Assembly (NCBI RefSeq): GCF_006715565.1
Contig: NZ_VFNL01000001.1
Location: 2,046,001-2,110,000, forward strand
Length of the DNA: 64,000 bases
Reading direction: 5' to 3'
Origin: Microbacterium sp. SLBN-154
GTDB taxonomy: Bacteria; Actinomycetota; Actinomycetes; Actinomycetales; Microbacteriaceae
In this document: positions 1-7,605 of the stretch, in pieces
How the letters are laid out: the number at the start of each line of letters is the position of its first letter
Numbering within the stretch: the stretch's first letter is position 1
The notes under the pieces: generated by a model
The model's input: only the letters and a program-made list of their open reading frames with translations
What the model was told of the DNA's origin: nothing
Databases searched by the model: none
Translations under genes and position numbers: made by a program

Positions 1-987
1 TTCGCTCAGCCGCTCGAACGCGAGGGAGTCTTCCTCGACATCGACCAGGCCGACCCCGAGCTCGCCGCAGAGTACGTCGAGGGGGCGTGGAAGGGATTCC
101 AGGTTCCCGGCATGGAGGGGACGTTCGGTGTGCCGTGGTACCTCACCAGCGAGGTCACGATGTACAACGCCGCCCTCTACGAAGCCGCGGGGCTGGACCC
201 CGACGACGCACCCGAGACGTTCGCGGAGCTCTACGAGGACGCTCGCGCCATCTCGGAGGCCGGTGCCGGAGAGTTCTACGGCCTGCACCCGGCGCTCGAG
301 AACCGCTTCCTGACCGACCTGGCCAAGATCGGCGTCCCGCTGATCGATGAAGACCTGGTCTGGACCTTCAACACCCCGGACGCCGTCGAATACGTCGAGG
401 GGCTCGCCGAGATGTACCAGTCGGGGGTCTTCCCGGCCGATTCGCTCACGCAGACCCTCAACGACGCCAAGGAGGGCTACCAGGCCGGGAACGTCGCGAT
501 GTTCCCCTCCGGACCGAACTTTCTCAACGGCATCGAGCAGAATGCTCCCGAGGTGTTCGCGAACACCCGGGTCGCACCGCAGATCGCCGCCGAGGGTGAG
601 CCCGTCAACATGTCGGTGATGGGGCTGCTGATTCCCAAGACCAGCGAGAACCCCGGCACCGCCTTGGCCTTCACGAAGTTCATCACCAACGCCGAGAACC
701 AGCTCGCCTTCTCCCAGGTCGCGCCGGTGCTGCCGTCGGTCACTGCAGCTCTGGAAGACCCGTTCTTCCAGGACGACTCCGACGGCACCGAACTGTCCAA
801 GGCCGTCAAGCTCTCCGCAGAGGGGCTCACGCGCGCCGAGAACCTCACGCCGGTCCAGTACGACGACCAGGTCAAGAACGCCGTGCTGGCGAAGATCCAG
901 CTCGCCCTCGCCGGAGATCTGACCGCGCAGGAGGCGCTCGACCAGGCGGTCGAAGAGGCCAACGCCATCACCGGCGGCGGGGAGTAG
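1..987 (+). CDS. Carbohydrate ABC transporter substrate-binding protein (5' end missing)
   Basis: The frame is open from base 1 to the stop at 985-987 (328 residues), so the gene begins upstream and its signal peptide is not visible. The sequence is typical of family 1 extracellular solute-binding proteins that deliver sugars: a segment with VPWYLTSEVTMYNAALYEAAG, the hinge-type 'PETFAELYEDARA' helix, and a C-terminal 'AFTKFITNAENQLAFSQVAPVLPS' helix. It would capture an oligosaccharide outside the membrane and hand it to the two permeases that follow. The next gene starts 5 bases after the stop, so these are one operon. The downstream NanE, alpha-mannosidase and kinase suggest a mannose- and/or N-acetylhexosamine-containing ligand; the ligand itself cannot be read from the sequence. 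Confidence 0.9.
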   Translation, partial: FAQPLEREGVFLDIDQADPELAAEYVEGAWKGFQVPGMEGTFGVPWYLTSEVTMYNAALYEAAGLDPDDAPETFAELYEDARAISEAGAGEFYGLHPALENRFLTDLAKIGVPLIDEDLVWTFNTPDAVEYVEGLAEMYQSGVFPADSLTQTLNDAKEGYQAGNVAMFPSGPNFLNGIEQNAPEVFANTRVAPQIAAEGEPVNMSVMGLLIPKTSENPGTALAFTKFITNAENQLAFSQVAPVLPSVTAALEDPFFQDDSDGTELSKAVKLSAEGLTRAENLTPVQYDDQVKNAVLAKIQLALAGDLTAQEALDQAVEEANAITGGGE

Positions 988-992
988 ACGCG

Positions 993-1871
993 ATGCGGCC
1001 CCGAAGGCTCGTCACGCCCTGGTTGCTCATGGCACCGGCGCTCGCCGTCGCCCTGATCTTCCACATCGTTCCGTTCTTCCGCACCGTCCAGTTGTCGTTC
1101 ACCGACTTCCGGCTGGCCTCGGGGGGACAGTACGTGGGGTTCGAGAACTTCGGGGCCCTCGCGTCCTCCGACGTCTTCTGGCTCTCGGCGGGCAACACGC
1201 TCATCTACGTCGTCGTCGCGGTTCCCCTGCTGGTGACCCTTCCTCTGCTGCTGGCGATGCTCGTCCAGCCGAAGATCCCCGGCATGGCCTTCTTCCGAGC
1301 GTCGTTCTACACCCCCGTGATCGCCTCCATGGTGGTGGTCGGCCTCATCTGGGTGTTCCTCCTGAAAGAGCGCGGCCCGGTCAACTGGCTCTTCCAGACC
1401 CTTCGGATCGTGCAGCAGCCGCTGCCGTTCCTCACCGACGCCACCCTTCTCCTTTTCAGCTGCATCCTGGTCACGGTGTGGAAAGGCCTGGGCTTCTACA
1501 TGGTCATCTATCTGACCGCGCTCGCCAACGTCCCCGGCGAGCTCCATGAAGCGGCGCAGATGGACGGTGCCGGAGGCATCCGGCGATTCTTCTCCGTCAC
1601 CATCCCCTCGGTTCGGCCGACGATGCTGCTGGTCGGGGTGCTGTCCGCGATCGCGGCCATGAAGGTCTATGCCGAGATCTTCGTCATCGCCGGCCCGACC
1701 GCCGGGCCCGGAGGGCAGGTGCGTTCGATGGTGTTCACCATTCGCGAGGTGGGGTCCGGTTTCGACGGACAGGTGGGCTACGCCGCCGCCATGAGTCTGG
1801 TGCTGTTCATCTTCACCATCGGCCTGACCGTCGCGCTGCAGAAGCTCAGCAGGGAGAACGCGGAAGCATGA
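993..1871 (+). CDS. Sugar ABC transporter permease (MalF type)
   Basis: A 292-residue inner-membrane permease with six predicted hydrophobic segments, the first at about residues 9-31 after a short basic N-terminus. The cytoplasmic EAA loop that contacts the ATPase is clear at about residues 187-212 (HEAAQMDGAGG...TIPSVRP). It pairs with the second permease, whose ATG overlaps this stop in an ATGA junction (1868-1871). No ATPase gene follows, as is usual for actinobacterial sugar importers of this class that share a genome-encoded MsiK/UgpC-type ATPase; that sharing is inferred. GGGGAG lies just before the ATG at 993. Confidence 0.93.
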   Translation: MRPRRLVTPWLLMAPALAVALIFHIVPFFRTVQLSFTDFRLASGGQYVGFENFGALASSDVFWLSAGNTLIYVVVAVPLLVTLPLLLAMLVQPKIPGMAFFRASFYTPVIASMVVVGLIWVFLLKERGPVNWLFQTLRIVQQPLPFLTDATLLLFSCILVTVWKGLGFYMVIYLTALANVPGELHEAAQMDGAGGIRRFFSVTIPSVRPTMLLVGVLSAIAAMKVYAEIFVIAGPTAGPGGQVRSMVFTIREVGSGFDGQVGYAAAMSLVLFIFTIGLTVALQKLSRENAEA

Positions 1872-2788
1872 CCGTCATCGAATCCGCGGACGCCGTCCGC
1901 AGCGCAGCCGCCCCGCTGACGACCGCCGAGCGCGCAGAGCTCCGACGCCGACGCCCCCTCGGCGTCGGGGGAGTCATCCGCCGGGTGGTGCACTACATCG
2001 TCCTCCTCGTGGTCCTGGTGCTGCTCGTCGGGCCTTTCCTCTACACGCTCGGAACGGCTTTGAAGGGGGAGGGGGACAGTGTGTTCTCCTACCCGCCCTA
2101 TTTCCTGCCCCGCGACCCGACGTTGGAGAACTTCGCCAAGGTCGCCGACGTCATCCCGGTCTGGACCTTCATCGGCAACTCGCTGATCGTCGCCTCGGCC
2201 TCCACCGTGACCAACATCGCCTTCGGCTCGCTGGCCGGCTTCGCCCTGGCCCGACTGCGCTTCCGCGGTAACACCGCGGCGTATCTGACCTTCCTGGCGA
2301 CGCTGGTCATCCCGTTCGAGGTCATCTTCATCTCGGTCTTCCTCACCGCTCGCCAGCTGGGACTCGTCGACACGCTGCTGGGCGTCATCCTGCCCTCCGC
2401 GGTGACGGGATTCTCCATCCTGCTCTTCCGGTCGGCGTTCCTGTCCCTTCCCCGCGCCATCGATGAGGCCGCGGTCCTGGACGGCGCCTCGGAGTTCCAG
2501 CGCTACTGGCGCGTCGCATTGCCTTCGGTGAAGGGGACGATGGCAGTGGTCGGTATCTTCAGCTTCATGTTCGCGTGGGACGACTTCCTCTGGCCGCAGA
2601 TCGTCCTGACCAGCCAGGACAACTACACCCTCACTGTGGGACTGCAGTTTCTGGCGGGTGCGTTCGCGGATGACCAGAAGGTGGTGGCTGCCGGCACGAT
2701 GATCGCCGTCATCCCGCTGATCATCGCGTTCTTCTTCGCTCAGAAATGGTTCTTCCGCGGTGCAGGAGAAGGGGCGGTGAAGGGATGA
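1868..2788 (+). CDS. Sugar ABC transporter permease (MalG type)
   Basis: A 306-residue partner permease. It has an unusually long, charged cytoplasmic N-terminus (about 40 residues, with the RRRRP-like basic patch before the first membrane segment at about residues 42-62) and an EAA loop at about residues 197-222 (IDEAAVLDGASEF...ALPSVKG). A C-terminal pair of hydrophobic segments ends in a short basic tail. Start and stop are both four-base overlaps with neighbours (1868 and 2785), indicating translational coupling. With the preceding permease it forms the membrane channel of the carbohydrate importer. Confidence 0.93.
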   Translation: MTVIESADAVRSAAAPLTTAERAELRRRRPLGVGGVIRRVVHYIVLLVVLVLLVGPFLYTLGTALKGEGDSVFSYPPYFLPRDPTLENFAKVADVIPVWTFIGNSLIVASASTVTNIAFGSLAGFALARLRFRGNTAAYLTFLATLVIPFEVIFISVFLTARQLGLVDTLLGVILPSAVTGFSILLFRSAFLSLPRAIDEAAVLDGASEFQRYWRVALPSVKGTMAVVGIFSFMFAWDDFLWPQIVLTSQDNYTLTVGLQFLAGAFADDQKVVAAGTMIAVIPLIIAFFFAQKWFFRGAGEGAVKG

Positions 2789-3549
2789 CCCTCGAGACCG
2801 GCACGGATGCCCCCCAGCTCCCGCCCTCCCGCGCGGCCGGCGAGCCAGGATCGAAGGTGGAAGCAATTCGTTCGCGGCTGCGGGACGAGGTCATCGCGCA
2901 CCTCGCCCCGCACGACCCGCTGCCGCCCGAGCGGGAGCTGGTCAACCTCTTCGGCGTCAGCCGTGCGACGGTGCGCCAGGCCCTCGCGCGCCTGGCCGAC
3001 CACGGCTGGGTCTACCGGGTCCAGGGATCGGGCACGTTCGTGGCCGACAAGGACCTGGTGTCGAAGTCGCTGTACCTGACCTCATTCTCGGAGGACATCG
3101 CCGAGCGCGGGATGACACCCGGATCACGGGTGCTGCGGCTCGAGCACGGCCGCGCCGACGAACGGATCGCGCGAGAGCTGCTCATCACTCCGGGAGCCCG
3201 TGCGGTGCACATCGAGCGCCTCCGTACTGCTGACGGCGCACCGCTGTGCATCGAGAGCCTGTGGCTGCCCGAGTGGCTGACGGGCGACAACCTGGGACCG
3301 GAGCTGCTCGGGTCGCTCTACGAGTACTTCGGACACGCCGGCGCCACACCTGCCCGCGCGCATCAGACGATCCGGGCCGTGACTCTGGATGAACGGCAGG
3401 CGGAACTGCTCGAGTCGGCGCCGGGCTCACCGGCCCTTCTCGTCGCGCGCATCGTCTTCGACACGCACGGGCGGCGCATCGAATCCTCGACGGGTGTCTA
3501 CCGGGGCGACGCGTACGAGTTCCAGATCAATGTGAAGCGCCGCGTCTGA
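2785..3549 (+). CDS. GntR/HutC-family transcriptional regulator with UTRA domain
   Basis: The start at 2785 is chosen because its ATG overlaps the previous stop (ATGA); an upstream in-frame ATG at 2746 lies inside the permease. The 254-residue product has a GntR winged helix at about residues 23-88 (LPPERELVNLFGVSRATVRQ, with the wing GSGTFV) and a UTRA effector domain to about residue 250. HutC-type regulators such as NagR/DasR bind phosphorylated amino sugars, which fits the NanE and kinase genes of this operon; that ligand is inferred. Its position inside the operon predicts autoregulation, but the operon promoter lies upstream of the window, so the operator cannot be seen. Confidence 0.88.
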   Translation: MTLETGTDAPQLPPSRAAGEPGSKVEAIRSRLRDEVIAHLAPHDPLPPERELVNLFGVSRATVRQALARLADHGWVYRVQGSGTFVADKDLVSKSLYLTSFSEDIAERGMTPGSRVLRLEHGRADERIARELLITPGARAVHIERLRTADGAPLCIESLWLPEWLTGDNLGPELLGSLYEYFGHAGATPARAHQTIRAVTLDERQAELLESAPGSPALLVARIVFDTHGRRIESSTGVYRGDAYEFQINVKRRV

Positions 3550-5060
3550 TGCCCGCGCCGTCTCGAACTCCGAGGCTGGTGCTCGTACCGCTGGACGAGC
3601 GGCCGGTCTGCCTCGATCTGCCACGCCGGATCGCGGCGATCGCCGGCTTCCGCATGGACGTGCCGCCCCCGGTCGCGCGCCCCGACCTCCGCCACGGCGG
3701 AGACCTCGGCGCGTTGACGACGTGGCTGGAGGCCGCGCTCCACGACGACGGCGAAGACGCCGCCCGTGCTGCCGTGGTGTCGCTGGACGGCCTCGGGTTC
3801 GGTGGCCTCATCCCCTCGCGCATCGGCGCCGAGAGCGCCGCCGCGGTGCTCGCACGCTTCGATGTGCTGCGCGACAGCCCAGCGCCTGTCTATGCCTCGA
3901 TCGTCGTCCCTCGCGCCCCCGATGCGGCGGATGACTTCGAAGAGCCGCTGTACTGGGCCGAGTGGGGGCCCGCCCTCCACGCGCTGTCCCTCCACCTGGG
4001 TGGCGGTGGCGGTGGCGGACGCATCGCCGAGATCCCCGACGACGTGCGCGCTGACTGGCTGCGGCGTCGACTGCGGCAGCACGTGATCGCCCTCGGTGCC
4101 GTCGGCATGGTCGCCGACGGCACGCTGCGGCGACTGTTCGTCGGAGTCGACGACGCCGTCCCGGGGTCGCTGTCCGAGCGAGACCAGATGGCGGTAGTCG
4201 AGTGGATCGCGCGATTGGGGGTCACCAGTCGGGCCCGCGTCGCACCCGGCGCCGACGAGACCGGGGCGGTCCTGACCGCTCGCGCCATCGGCGAACAGCT
4301 GCAGACCCGGCCCTCGCGGATCGCCGTCCTCGCCGCCGACCCGCGAGGGCTGGAACGCGTGGCTCCCTACGAGACGGGACCCGTCGGTGACACCGCCCGC
4401 GCACAGCTGGACAGCGCGGGGGCCGAGCTCGTCGCGGACCCTTCGGAGGCGGACGGGATCCTCCTCGTCCACACCCCCGACGGCACGAGCGGCGACTGGG
4501 CGGTGTCGCCGCCGGAGCGAACGGATGCCGCAGCCGCGGACGCCACCGCTGCGCTGGCGGCGTCGCTCTCGACGGACGGCCGCATCGCGGTCGCCGTCGC
4601 CGACGTCGCCCAGCCCAACGGCGCCGATCCCGCACTGGTCCGCGCGCTCGCGCGGCGGCATGTGCTGGCGGATCTGGACGGGTATGCCGCCTGGAATACG
4701 GCGGGCAACACGATCGGAACGGCCGCAGCGCATCTGGTCACAGCGCTGGCCGCACGGCGCGCGGGCGTGTTCGACGGCGGCGCGAGCGCGCGCCTGGTGC
4801 GGACGCGCGTGATCGAGGACTACGGCTACATGAGCGCGGTCCGGCGGCAGCTGCGCGCACGCATCGGCTCACCCGTCGAGCGGCACGATCGGATCGAGGA
4901 CGTCGGTGGTGCCGCCGCCTTCGTCGCCGCCGCGCTCACGGACGCGCTCGCCCCGCTCGCCTCCGCCGGGATCGGGAGGGTGACCGCCTCGGACATCTCG
5001 TTCCCATGGCGCCGGTCCTTCGAGATCGCGCTGTCCGATACGGCGGGGGAGAGCGCATGA
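3549..5060 (+). CDS. DUF4127 family protein
   Basis: A 503-residue protein beginning with the hallmark of DUF4127, 'VLVPLDERPVCLDLPRRIAA', followed by a conserved 'VVSLDGLGFGGLIPSRIG' segment at about residues 77-95 and a glycine run (GGGGGGG) near residue 155. It has no signal peptide or membrane segment, so it is probably cytoplasmic. I know of no established biochemical function for the family. Its ATG shares a base with the regulator's stop (TGATG), and the FAD oxidoreductase gene starts inside its last codons, so it is co-translated with a sugar uptake and catabolism operon. A role in modifying or cleaving the imported sugar is a context-only guess. Confidence 0.8.
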   Translation: MPAPSRTPRLVLVPLDERPVCLDLPRRIAAIAGFRMDVPPPVARPDLRHGGDLGALTTWLEAALHDDGEDAARAAVVSLDGLGFGGLIPSRIGAESAAAVLARFDVLRDSPAPVYASIVVPRAPDAADDFEEPLYWAEWGPALHALSLHLGGGGGGGRIAEIPDDVRADWLRRRLRQHVIALGAVGMVADGTLRRLFVGVDDAVPGSLSERDQMAVVEWIARLGVTSRARVAPGADETGAVLTARAIGEQLQTRPSRIAVLAADPRGLERVAPYETGPVGDTARAQLDSAGAELVADPSEADGILLVHTPDGTSGDWAVSPPERTDAAAADATAALAASLSTDGRIAVAVADVAQPNGADPALVRALARRHVLADLDGYAAWNTAGNTIGTAAAHLVTALAARRAGVFDGGASARLVRTRVIEDYGYMSAVRRQLRARIGSPVERHDRIEDVGGAAAFVAAALTDALAPLASAGIGRVTASDISFPWRRSFEIALSDTAGESA

Positions 5061-6868
5061 ACGGCGGCCGCCAGCTCCGGACAGACGTCGTGGTGATCGG
5101 GCTCGGTCTCGGCGCCGTCGCCGCCGCGCTCGCCGCGACCGACGCCGGCTGCGCGGTCGTGATGGCCGGTGGCGAGCGCCGGGTGGGTGGCCAGATCACG
5201 ACACAGCTGACCGCACCGCTCGATGAGCATCCTCACATCGAGCGAGAGGCAGCGTGCTCCCTCCGCTATCGGGCTCTGCGCGACGGCATCCGGGCGGCCT
5301 ACGACGGTCGTCGCAATCCCGGCGGCGGGTGGGTGAGCCGGCTGTGCTTCGAGCCCGCCGTCGGCGAGCGGATCCTTGAGACGATGCTGGACGAGCCGCT
5401 GCGGCGCGGGATGCTGACGATCCTGCGCGGCGCTCGCCCGGTCGAGGTGATCGGCGACGCCGAACATCTGACGGGTGTCGTCCTCGAGAGCGGTGGGCAG
5501 CTCATCTCCGTGACCGGCGACGTGGTGGTCGACGCCACCGAGACCGGCGACATCCTGCCTCTGGCCGGAGCGGACTGGGTGATCGGATCCGAGGGCCGCG
5601 CCGCATTCGGGGAGCCTCATGCGCTCCCAGGCGGTGCCGATCACACGGCGGAGCAATCCTGCACCGTCGTCGCCGCGCTGGTCCGCGACGACCATCAGCC
5701 CGTCCCGATCGCCGACGCACCGGCCCACTATGCGCGCTGGCGCGACGAGCAGCCTTTCAGCCTCACTCTGTCCAACGACGTCGGACACACCCACACCTTC
5801 TCGTTCTTCGACGACCACCAACCGCCGGGATCGTTCTGGTCGTATCGACGAGTTCGCGACAGCGCACAGCTCGGCGGCGCCGATGCCGCGGTCATCAACT
5901 GGCACGGCAACGACTGGTACGGCTCCGGGCTCGTCGCCGACCCCGGGGGGACAGAGGCGGCCGCCCGGGATCTCACCAGGGCGTTCGTCCACTGGCTGCG
6001 CACGGAGGCGCCCCGTGACGGCGGCGGGACGGGATATCCGGAACTGCGACTGGCGCCTGAGATCTCGGGGACGTCGGACGGTCTGGCCGAGTCGCCGTAC
6101 GTCCGCGAGTCGCGCCGACTGCGCTCCGAGCATCCCGTCACCGAACTCGACCTGACCCCACGGAGCGATGAGGAACGGGCCGAACAGTTCACAGATGCTG
6201 CGGGAATCGCCTGGTATCACGCCGACCTCCACCCGCGGGTCGGCGGTCACCCGAGCGTCTATGCGCCGACGGCTCCTTTCCAGGTGCCGCTCCGGTCGCT
6301 GGTCCCGGAGCGCGGCCGGGGCCCGGCGAACCTGCTCGCCGGCGCCAAGAACCTGGGCGCGACGCAGATCGCAGCCGCCGCCTACCGCGTCCATCACGGC
6401 GAATGGGCAGTCGGGGAGGCCGCGGGCGTTCTGGCGGCGCACTCGGTCCGTCGTGGCCTCACCGCCCAGGCGATCCTGGCCAATGCGAACGAGCTGATCG
6501 CGGTTCAGATCGCCGTTCTCCGCGCCGGCGTCCCGATCGTCTGGGCGCTGGACCTCCCTCAGCAACACCCGGCGTTCGTCGCGGGATCGCTGCTGATCGC
6601 CCACGGAGGGCTGGATCGCATCGGACGACGACGGCTGACGGTCGATCCCGATCTTCCGGTGTCGACGGAGGCGGCGGCGGCGTTGCGGCGGGCGGCCGTG
6701 CGCATCGCCGCGCTCATCGACATCACCCCGACTCGTCCCGACCCGGCGCCCGGATGCACCTGGGGTGCGCTCGCCCGCGCGCTCGCCGAACCCGTGCTCG
6801 CCGCGATCGACCGATCGAGCGCGACCGACAACCCGCACGCCGTCGCCGGCGTGCGTCGTACCGAATGA
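5057..6868 (+). CDS. FAD-dependent oxidoreductase (FAD_oxidored / PF12831-like)
   Basis: Start taken at the ATG at 5057, which overlaps the DUF4127 stop; an in-frame ATG at 5006 is inside that gene. The 603-residue product opens with a dinucleotide-binding fold (DVVVIGLGLGAVAAALAA) and then 'RRVGGQITTQL', typical of the GG-Q-T segment that contacts FAD in this family. 'VVVDATETGDILPLAGADW' at about residues 157-175 and 'LLAGAKNLGATQIA' near residue 427 match the later family motifs. The last glycine of GxGxxG is alanine here. Substrate unknown; coupling to sugar genes suggests oxidation or reduction of a sugar or its derivative in the cytoplasm, but nothing in the sequence fixes this. Confidence 0.82.
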   Translation: MNGGRQLRTDVVVIGLGLGAVAAALAATDAGCAVVMAGGERRVGGQITTQLTAPLDEHPHIEREAACSLRYRALRDGIRAAYDGRRNPGGGWVSRLCFEPAVGERILETMLDEPLRRGMLTILRGARPVEVIGDAEHLTGVVLESGGQLISVTGDVVVDATETGDILPLAGADWVIGSEGRAAFGEPHALPGGADHTAEQSCTVVAALVRDDHQPVPIADAPAHYARWRDEQPFSLTLSNDVGHTHTFSFFDDHQPPGSFWSYRRVRDSAQLGGADAAVINWHGNDWYGSGLVADPGGTEAAARDLTRAFVHWLRTEAPRDGGGTGYPELRLAPEISGTSDGLAESPYVRESRRLRSEHPVTELDLTPRSDEERAEQFTDAAGIAWYHADLHPRVGGHPSVYAPTAPFQVPLRSLVPERGRGPANLLAGAKNLGATQIAAAAYRVHHGEWAVGEAAGVLAAHSVRRGLTAQAILANANELIAVQIAVLRAGVPIVWALDLPQQHPAFVAGSLLIAHGGLDRIGRRRLTVDPDLPVSTEAAAALRRAAVRIAALIDITPTRPDPAPGCTWGALARALAEPVLAAIDRSSATDNPHAVAGVRRTE

Positions 6869-7605
6869 GGATCATGCCCGACATCCCTTCCCTCCTGGAT
6901 CGCCTCCGGGGGCGTCTCGTCGTCTCATGCCAGGCGCGACCCGGTGAACCGTTGCACGGTCCCGAGCACATGAGCGCCATGGCGCTGTCGGCAATCGCCG
7001 GAGGCGCCGGGGGAATCCGGTGCGAGGGCCCCGACGACGTCCGTGCCATCCGGGCGGTGACCGATCTGCCCGTGATCGGGCTCTGGAAGGCCGGCGTCGA
7101 CGGCGTCTACATCACCCCGACGCTGGAACACGCCCTCGCCGTTGCCGAGGCGGGCGCCGACATCGTGGCTCTGGACGCGACCGCACGACCGCGCCCGGAC
7201 GGACGCACTCTCATCGAGACCCTGCGCGAACTGAGCGCGCGGGGCATCCCCGTCATGGCCGACGTCGCCACGCTGGCGGAAGGTGTCGCTGCAGCGGCGG
7301 CCGGGGCGACGCTGGTCGGGACGACGCTGTCGGGCTACACGCCGGAGACCGCGGGTCTCGCCCATCACCCCGGTCCGGATCTGGACCTCGTGGCGGGGCT
7401 GGTGGACACCCTGGCGATCCCCGTGGTGGCGGAAGGGCGGATCACCACGCCCGCACAGCTCTCCTCCGCTTTCTTTGCCGGCGCGTGGAGTGTCGTCGTG
7501 GGGGGCGCGATCACGCGCCCTGCGATGATCACCGCCGGATTCGTCGGCGCCATCCCCGCCGACGCCGGAAGCCGCACCTTGCCGAAGGGAGCGGTCCGTG
7601 TCTGA
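6865..7605 (+). CDS. nanE: Putative N-acetylmannosamine-6-phosphate 2-epimerase
   Basis: The ATG at 6865 overlaps the preceding stop. The 246-residue TIM-barrel protein shows NanE signatures in order: 'LVVSCQARPGEPLHGP' at the N-terminus, 'GGIRCEGPDDVRAI', 'VIGLWKAG' carrying the likely catalytic lysine, 'IVALDATARPRPDG', 'LVGTTLSGYTPET', and the phosphate-binding 'VVAEGRITTPAQL' and 'VVVGGAITRP' loops. NanE converts ManNAc-6-phosphate to GlcNAc-6-phosphate, feeding NagA/NagB, neither of which is in the window. No sialic acid lyase (nanA) is present here, so the source of ManNAc-6-P is probably not sialic acid unless that gene lies upstream. Confidence 0.9.
   Translation: MRIMPDIPSLLDRLRGRLVVSCQARPGEPLHGPEHMSAMALSAIAGGAGGIRCEGPDDVRAIRAVTDLPVIGLWKAGVDGVYITPTLEHALAVAEAGADIVALDATARPRPDGRTLIETLRELSARGIPVMADVATLAEGVAAAAAGATLVGTTLSGYTPETAGLAHHPGPDLDLVAGLVDTLAIPVVAEGRITTPAQLSSAFFAGAWSVVVGGAITRPAMITAGFVGAIPADAGSRTLPKGAVRV

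Noticed and set aside
6865..7605. Sialic acid catabolic cluster
   Set aside because: NanE is present, but no nanA, sialidase or sialate transporter is visible. The neighbours point to mannose/N-acetylhexosamine glycans instead.
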